Below, one piece after another: positions 60,614-64,000 of a stretch of 64,000 nucleotides of DNA. Within the stretch, counting starts at the first letter, position 1. Every line of letters begins with the position of its first letter. The notes below the pieces were generated by a model, which was given only the letters and a program-made list of their open reading frames with translations, searched no databases and was not told the DNA's origin. Made by a program: the position numbers and the translations under genes. The stretch is from IMG/VR virus record IMGVR_UViG_3300035670_000067, positions 1 to 64,000 of that record; one strand, given 5' to 3'. The DNA comes from a virus.

Positions 60614-61117
60614 CTAGCCGGCGATGATCTTTTTCTTCTTTTTCTTGAGGATCTTGATGCCTTCGGCAGGCTTGATCACAGCTTCTGCTTTCGGCATATA
60701 AGTGTCCTCTTTCTTCACGAAATACTCAGCAGGAATGCTGAATGTCCACACATCGCCATCCTTTGTGAGAGGACAAACGATGCGTTCACCAATCTTCTTC
60801 GCGTCACGGAAGTAACCGCGAAGATAGATTTCATTGTTCCAGAAGAAAGAACCAAGCCACAAAGCAATCTGCCGAGCCTTTGTAACTTTGGTCTTCCACA
60901 TGCCTTCGGGATTAACAGAAATGGCGAACTTGGTCTTATCTTCATCATCCGTCAAGATGTCAAAACAGACCGGTTCGCCCTTTTTGAAACCCATCTTACG
61001 AACAGCGTGATTGTTAATCGCACTGTTGCTTTTCCCGGTGTTCAGAATGAGTGCCGGGAAGTCAACAGCACCACCAAATGAGTTCCGAGGGACCTTATCG
61101 AGCTTCACAAAAGCCAT
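60614..61117 (-). CDS. Hypothetical protein with Lys-rich tail, 167 aa
   Basis: Beta-rich start 'MAFVKLDKVPRNSFGGAVDF' and 'NNHAVRKMGFKKGEPVCFDI', reminiscent of a swapped-hairpin or AbrB-like strand pair but too weak to name. Middle 'RQIALWLGSFFWNNEIYLRG', end 'GIKILKKKKKKIIAG'. The strong ribosome site ACAGGAGAAAAAAC before ATG and a hairpin after it suggest abundant expression. Nucleic-acid binding is possible from the tail. Confidence 0.6.
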   Translation of the reverse strand: MAFVKLDKVPRNSFGGAVDFPALILNTGKSNSAINNHAVRKMGFKKGEPVCFDILTDDEDKTKFAISVNPEGMWKTKVTKARQIALWLGSFFWNNEIYLRGYFRDAKKIGERIVCPLTKDGDVWTFSIPAEYFVKKEDTYMPKAEAVIKPAEGIKILKKKKKKIIAG

Positions 61118-61139
61118 GTTTTTTCTCCTGTTTTATGTT

Positions 61140-61511
61140 CTAGTTTTGCTCAAAACCGTCTTCTTTTTGATCAACTTTTTCTGTTTTCTCTTCGTTTTTT
61201 ACCTCTTCTTTCGTCGTTTCTTCTGCGATTTCTTCGTCTTTCACAAGCATCGGCTTAGGCATCAAACGTGCTCGGTTGATGCCATTTGTCCCCTTTGACT
61301 TGCCATATTGTGAAAGACTTTGAATGAATTGTTCCTTGTCAAAACTCTTGTGATTTCCAATTGTGACAATGTCATGATTATCTCTGACCGCCACGGCTAA
61401 CGTAGCAAGTAGACCAATCATCTCATCGCGGCTCATAAACCGGACAGCAACTGGAACTTCAACCGAGTTGACAAGAATTTCCTGATTACCATCGATCGTC
61501 TTAACGAGCAT
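61140..61511 (-). CDS. Hypothetical protein, acidic C-terminal tail, 123 aa
   Basis: Folded part 'MLVKTIDGNQEILVNSVEVP', 'SRDEMIGLLATLAVAVRDNH' and a Glu/Lys-rich disordered end. No known family. It overlaps the epimerase gene's stop by 11 bases and precedes the Lys-tailed protein; the opposite tail charges could let the two interact (inference). Confidence 0.55.
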   Translation of the reverse strand: MLVKTIDGNQEILVNSVEVPVAVRFMSRDEMIGLLATLAVAVRDNHDIVTIGNHKSFDKEQFIQSLSQYGKSKGTNGINRARLMPKPMLVKDEEIAEETTKEEVKNEEKTEKVDQKEDGFEQN

Positions 61512-62352
61512 TTTGATAAAACTCCACTTGTGATTTTATGAGTTCTGTAATGCTTCTCTGTTGCGTGTGAATGGATTTCCATGTCGGACAGCATTCCAAT
61601 TTTAATGGATCATACGGTGGGAGCTCCTTATATTGTGGGTTTGCTTGTTTATTTGTGACCAGTTCGACTATCTTCAGGAGATCATCTAAAGAGATACTTT
61701 GTCCAGTGACATTGGAAATTGTTGATGTCTTACTATCTATCTTTTCAACAATGGCGTCTACGATTTTCAGCACATCAACAAATTCTCTAATCGGCGAGCG
61801 TCCGCGTTTTCTGTAGATCGTCAAGGGTTCTCCATACAGAACATGTCTAATCATCCGCGGAATGATGTGAGTCTCGTTGATGTGCGCTTCGCCATACTGC
61901 CCACTTGCGCCAGTAACATTGAAAAATCTCAAAATATTGTATTTCGTAGAATACCTCTTAACTAGAAGTTCCTGCATCAATTTGGTCATACCATAGTGGT
62001 TTATAGGCTCTAAACGACTTTCTTCCGTTATCATATCTTTTTTATTGCCATAAACTGAACAAGAAGAGGCTAAAATAACCGGGCAACGGTAACGGGCAAG
62101 CAACCGCCGCAGTTCAATTACATTGTTTTCGAAGTATTCATACGGCTTTTCTTCGCCTTCCGAAACGTATGCGTATGATCCTAAGTGAATAATTAGATCC
62201 GGTTGATTGTGGATATCAAGCGAATATGGAATGGTTGGATTCAAATTATAATGCCGTCCGCCGGTGTCGAAGAGCATTAGCTGGTGATTCTTCAATCTTT
62301 CGCAGAGGAACTGTCCGATGTAGCCCTTGTGTCCGATGATAAGAATTTTCAT
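61501..62352 (-). CDS. NAD-dependent nucleotide-sugar epimerase/dehydratase
   Basis: Protein of 283 aa. 'MKILIIGHKGYIGQFLCERL' gives the Rossmann G-x-x-G-x-x-G. 'LIIHLGSYAYVSEGEEKPYE', 'VILASSCSVYGNKKD' and catalytic 'NHYGMTKLMQELLVKRY' (YxxxK) follow, then 'NILRFFNVTGASGQYGEAH', all typical of GalE-like extended SDR enzymes. It converts one UDP-sugar to another and could feed the phage glycosyltransferases. I start at the ATG at 62352; an upstream start is possible but would add a sequence unlike the family. Confidence 0.88.
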   Translation of the reverse strand: MKILIIGHKGYIGQFLCERLKNHQLMLFDTGGRHYNLNPTIPYSLDIHNQPDLIIHLGSYAYVSEGEEKPYEYFENNVIELRRLLARYRCPVILASSCSVYGNKKDMITEESRLEPINHYGMTKLMQELLVKRYSTKYNILRFFNVTGASGQYGEAHINETHIIPRMIRHVLYGEPLTIYRKRGRSPIREFVDVLKIVDAIVEKIDSKTSTISNVTGQSISLDDLLKIVELVTNKQANPQYKELPPYDPLKLECCPTWKSIHTQQRSITELIKSQVEFYQNAR

Positions 62353-62795
62353 TTTAGGAACCTTTTGTGTTGTGCATTGTGCATTGTACAAAGGTAATAA
62401 CACTGCAAAAAGCCATGTTTGCCGCATAACTGCAAAAAAAACATGCCGTATTGTGCCGTGCCGTATTGCCGCAAAACTGTGTATTGTTTCGTTTTTATGA
62501 AATCTGTTCTATAGAATTTGGATCTTGAGTCTGTAAATGGAATCAAGTGATCAAAGATTCAGCAGTCTATGAATCATTCATCTGTAGAATCTTAGATTCA
62601 ATAGTTTGTTCAGTTCTTATGAGGCGGGTGTGCCCCCCCAACAAAAAGTTGCTATTTGAAAATAAAAGAATTCAAATTATTCTCCATATATACCCCAGGT
62701 AAGGGGCATGGTTGTAGGTTATATGGATATTCAAAATTTCCGGACGTCTTTTTGGAAATCTGGATTTGCAGTGCCACATTGTACCGCGCCGTATT

Positions 62796-62981
62796 GTACA
62801 AAGTAATTCGTAACCGATTTGTGTATAAACGAAATCGGCTTGAAAATTTGTCATATAATCCGGGAGGAATTGTGTATAAACGAAATCGGCTTGAAAATTT
62901 GTTATATAACTTTGGTATCGTACAAAGTAATTCGTAACCGATTTGTGTATAAACAAATTTAAGCCGAATTTTTGTTATATG
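62796..62981. repeat. Direct repeats with three DnaA-box matches
   Basis: A 35-base unit (GTACAAAGTAATTCGTAACC onward) occurs identically at 62796-62830 and 62920-62954. A 39-base unit (TGTGTATAAACGAAATCGGC onward) occurs at 62820-62858 and 62871-62909 with one mismatch, and in degenerate form at 62944-62981. Each of the three begins with TGTGTATAA (62820, 62871, 62944). CCGATTT / AAATCGG at 62814-62838 can pair. Spacing between the first two boxes is 51 bases, close to five helical turns. Confidence 0.85.
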
Positions 62982-63015
62982 TTTGTGGGGGAATATCACA
63001 CGCCGGCCAAAGGCT

Positions 63016-63038
63016 CCCCCCGCCACAAGGGCGGGGGG
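63016..63038 (-). terminator. GC hairpin after the 52-aa gene
   Basis: 9-bp stem CCCCCCGCC / GGCGGGGGG a few bases after the stop at 63047. No T run follows on the minus strand, as with the other hairpins of the GC-rich end. Confidence 0.5.
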
Positions 63039-63046
63039 GCATCGCA

Positions 63047-63205
63047 TTAGGCCATACGGCCAGCAGCAAATTCGCCGGGGGCGAGGCGAACTTCGACGTT
63101 AGCCCGCGCGTTGATAGCGCGGGCGTAACGGCGGGTTTCGCCGCTCGCAATGCGAGCGGCGAGCCGCGCAGCGCGGCTAGGCTTGCTGGGACGGGGGGTA
63201 CTCAT
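63047..63205 (-). CDS. Small Arg/Ala-rich basic protein, 52 aa
   Basis: Found by reading the minus strand: ATG at 63205 preceded by GAAAG, 'MSTPRPSKPSRAARLAARIA' then 'SGETRRYARAINARANVEVR' and a TAA at 63047. Very basic, probably nucleic-acid binding or disordered. GC-rich with short palindromes inside, ends before a GC hairpin, and has the same composition as the next two genes. No family recognised. Confidence 0.6.
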   Translation of the reverse strand: MSTPRPSKPSRAARLAARIASGETRRYARAINARANVEVRLAPGEFAAGRMA

Positions 63206-63248
63206 ACTTTGTCTTTCGGTTGAGGGGTTGTGGGATTATGGGGCGGGG

Positions 63249-63503
63249 TTACATGTCCGCCACTTCGACCGCCATTACGGCAGCCTTGGCGGCGGCGGCG
63301 GCCATATCTTCATTGCCGCCGTCAATGGCATCGGCGGCGGCGGCGAGCAAGGCCGCCGTAGCCCTGAAGGCTTGCCACTGGAAAAGCGTCCCCCGTTCTT
63401 CTAATGTCTTGAAGTAGGCGGCGGCGGCAGCGTAGGCGGCGGCGGCGCCGAATTCGGCGCGCAGTGTTTCATCCAGCATGGCCAGTAACAATTTGCGATA
63501 CAT
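63249..63503 (-). CDS. Ala-rich small protein, 84 aa
   Basis: ATG at 63503 follows AAAGGAATCGTC, a good ribosome site; upstream residues in the same frame are unlikely. It reads 'MYRKLLLAMLDETLRAEFGA' then long Ala-rich helices ('RATAALLAAAADAIDGGNED'). GC content is far above the rest of the window. No family recognised. It resembles its upstream neighbour in composition, so the two may be related. Confidence 0.65.
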   Translation of the reverse strand: MYRKLLLAMLDETLRAEFGAAAAYAAAAAYFKTLEERGTLFQWQAFRATAALLAAAADAIDGGNEDMAAAAAKAAVMAVEVADM

Positions 63504-63539
63504 GACGATTCCTTTCGGTTTTGGGATTAGGGGGAATGT

Positions 63540-63568
63540 GGGACCGGGCGGCAATGCCGCCCGGTCCC
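63540..63568 (-). terminator. Perfect GC hairpin between two Ala-rich genes
   Basis: 13-bp perfect stem GGGACCGGGCGGC / GCCGCCCGGTCCC with a three-base loop, six bases after the stop at 63575. Very stable, but followed by ACATTCCCC rather than T. Possibly a Rho-assisted or RNA-stabilising element. Confidence 0.55.
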
Positions 63569-63574
63569 GTTGCG

Positions 63575-64000
63575 TTACTTAAGGTCCGGGTTCGCCGCCG
63601 CCCATTCGGCGGTGGCTTTGAGCATGGCCACCGCCACGGCGGCGGCATCAATCGCCGCCGTCAGTGGCATTGGACGGACCCGCGCCGCTACTTCCGCCAC
63701 AAGGGTGGCGGCGGCGGTGGCGTCTTCGTTGCGCATGGTACGCAACGCGGCAAGGCCAATGCCTTCCAACCCTTCACGGGTAGCGGCATCGCCTGCGGCG
63801 ATAGCGTACAGGCCCGATACCTTGCCGGACTCACTGTAGGCGCTTGGAGAAGCGCCGGGAGCGGCCTTTCCAGTGGCAGCTCGCGCCGTCCACACTTCTT
63901 GCCATGCATGGCGAGCGAGGCAAGCGCCCTTGAGCGGGGAGCCCTCGACACTCACCGCTACCTTCAAGGCGGCCGCCGGGAAAGCGGCGGCGGCGGCGAA
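63575..64000 (-). CDS. Ala-rich protein, partial at the window edge
   Basis: The frame is open to the edge without a stop, so the start probably lies beyond 64000; a TTG at 63967 ('LKVAVSVEG') is the only alternative seen. It contains 'CLARHAWQEVWTARAATGKA' and ends in Ala-rich helices ('IDAAAVAVAMLKATAEWAAA'). Same GC-rich style as the 84-aa gene. No family recognised. Confidence 0.6.
   Translation of the reverse strand, partial: FAAAAAFPAAALKVAVSVEGSPLKGACLARHAWQEVWTARAATGKAAPGASPSAYSESGKVSGLYAIAAGDAATREGLEGIGLAALRTMRNEDATAAATLVAEVAARVRPMPLTAAIDAAAVAVAMLKATAEWAAANPDLK

Larger units (their letters stand above)
62353..63046. other. Gene-free repeat-rich stretch, candidate replication origin
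   Basis: No supported gene. From 62360 to 62480 there are imperfect GTGCATTGT, GCAAAA and GCCGTATTG repeats. From 62490 to 62610 there are several GATTC/GAATC words. From 62796 to 62981 lie two direct-repeat families that include three copies of TGTGTATAA, the reverse of the DnaA box TTATACACA. It separates the GC-rich small genes from the main operons. Either an origin or a promoter/regulatory region is plausible; neither is shown. Confidence 0.5.

Noticed and set aside
62796-62981. CRISPR array
   Set aside because: Repeats overlap each other, are few and unequally spaced, with no uniform unique spacers.
62652-63150. Several overlapping frames on both strands in the repeat region
   Set aside because: Encoded residues simply repeat with the DNA repeats and cross the GC boundary; no ribosome site and no family resemblance.
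63150-63417. Plus-strand frames in the GC-rich end
   Set aside because: High GC leaves all frames open; the minus-strand frames have ribosome sites (GAAAG, AAAGGA) and hairpins after their stops.

Overview
The window looks like about 64 kb of a tailed double-stranded DNA bacteriophage genome. Every convincing gene is on the minus strand, so transcription runs from high to low coordinates. Genes are tightly packed with TAATG, ATGA or GTGA junctions and are mostly AT-rich. The last kilobase (about 63000-64000) is strongly GC-rich. A large terminase, portal, HK97-type protease and capsid protein, tape measure and tail hub mark it as a caudovirus. I see no tail sheath gene between the tail-terminator-like and tail-tube-like genes, so a siphovirus shape is more likely than a myovirus one (inference). 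The host is unknown. A free-standing glycyl-radical domain like the end of class III ribonucleotide reductase suggests an anaerobic or facultative host. I recognise no tRNA, CRISPR array or insertion sequence.

Layout in transcription order. 64000-62353: three small GC-rich genes separated by hairpins, then a 694-base gene-free stretch with direct repeats carrying three matches to the DnaA box TTATACACA (candidate origin). 62352-56258: nucleotide-sugar epimerase, small early-type proteins, metallophosphoesterase, helix-turn-helix protein, glycyl-radical domain, small virion-like proteins, XhlA-like membrane protein and a probable small terminase subunit. 56277-50066: large terminase with a mini-intein in its P-loop, portal, protease with a nested scaffold start, and major capsid protein. 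49990-44733: a five-gene glycosyltransferase/sugar cassette inside the structural operon. 44723-21477: connector and neck proteins, tail genes, tape measure, hub, and two large serine-rich LamG adhesins. 21437-7428: replication and recombination (SNF2-type helicase, DnaB-type helicase, thymidylate-synthase-like protein, HU, DnaE broken by a split intein with a homing endonuclease gene, RecA, UvsY-like protein). 7418-817: holin-like protein, a Rad50/Mre11 module with Rad50 in pieces, RecU-like nuclease, HNH nuclease, sigma-like factor and a glycosyltransferase. 753-70: a protein with an acidic tail.

Three things stand out. First, DnaE is 'fractured': an N-extein with an Int-N half, a Vsr/EDxHD-type homing endonuclease with NUMOD3-like repeats, then Int-C with a C-extein. 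Terminase carries a second intein in its Walker A motif, so both replication and packaging depend on protein splicing. Second, Rad50/SbcC is split at the zinc-hook end of the coiled coil, with the Mre11 gene between the two ATPase halves. Third, three virion proteins carry long serine-rich modules, and the same structural region encodes several glycosyltransferases. I infer a phage-encoded virion O-glycosylation system, which is the best candidate here for an undescribed system.

Gene functions come from reading motifs in the translations. No database search or structure prediction was possible, so distant assignments (sigma-like, UvsY-like, small terminase, connector and neck proteins) are labelled as inference.
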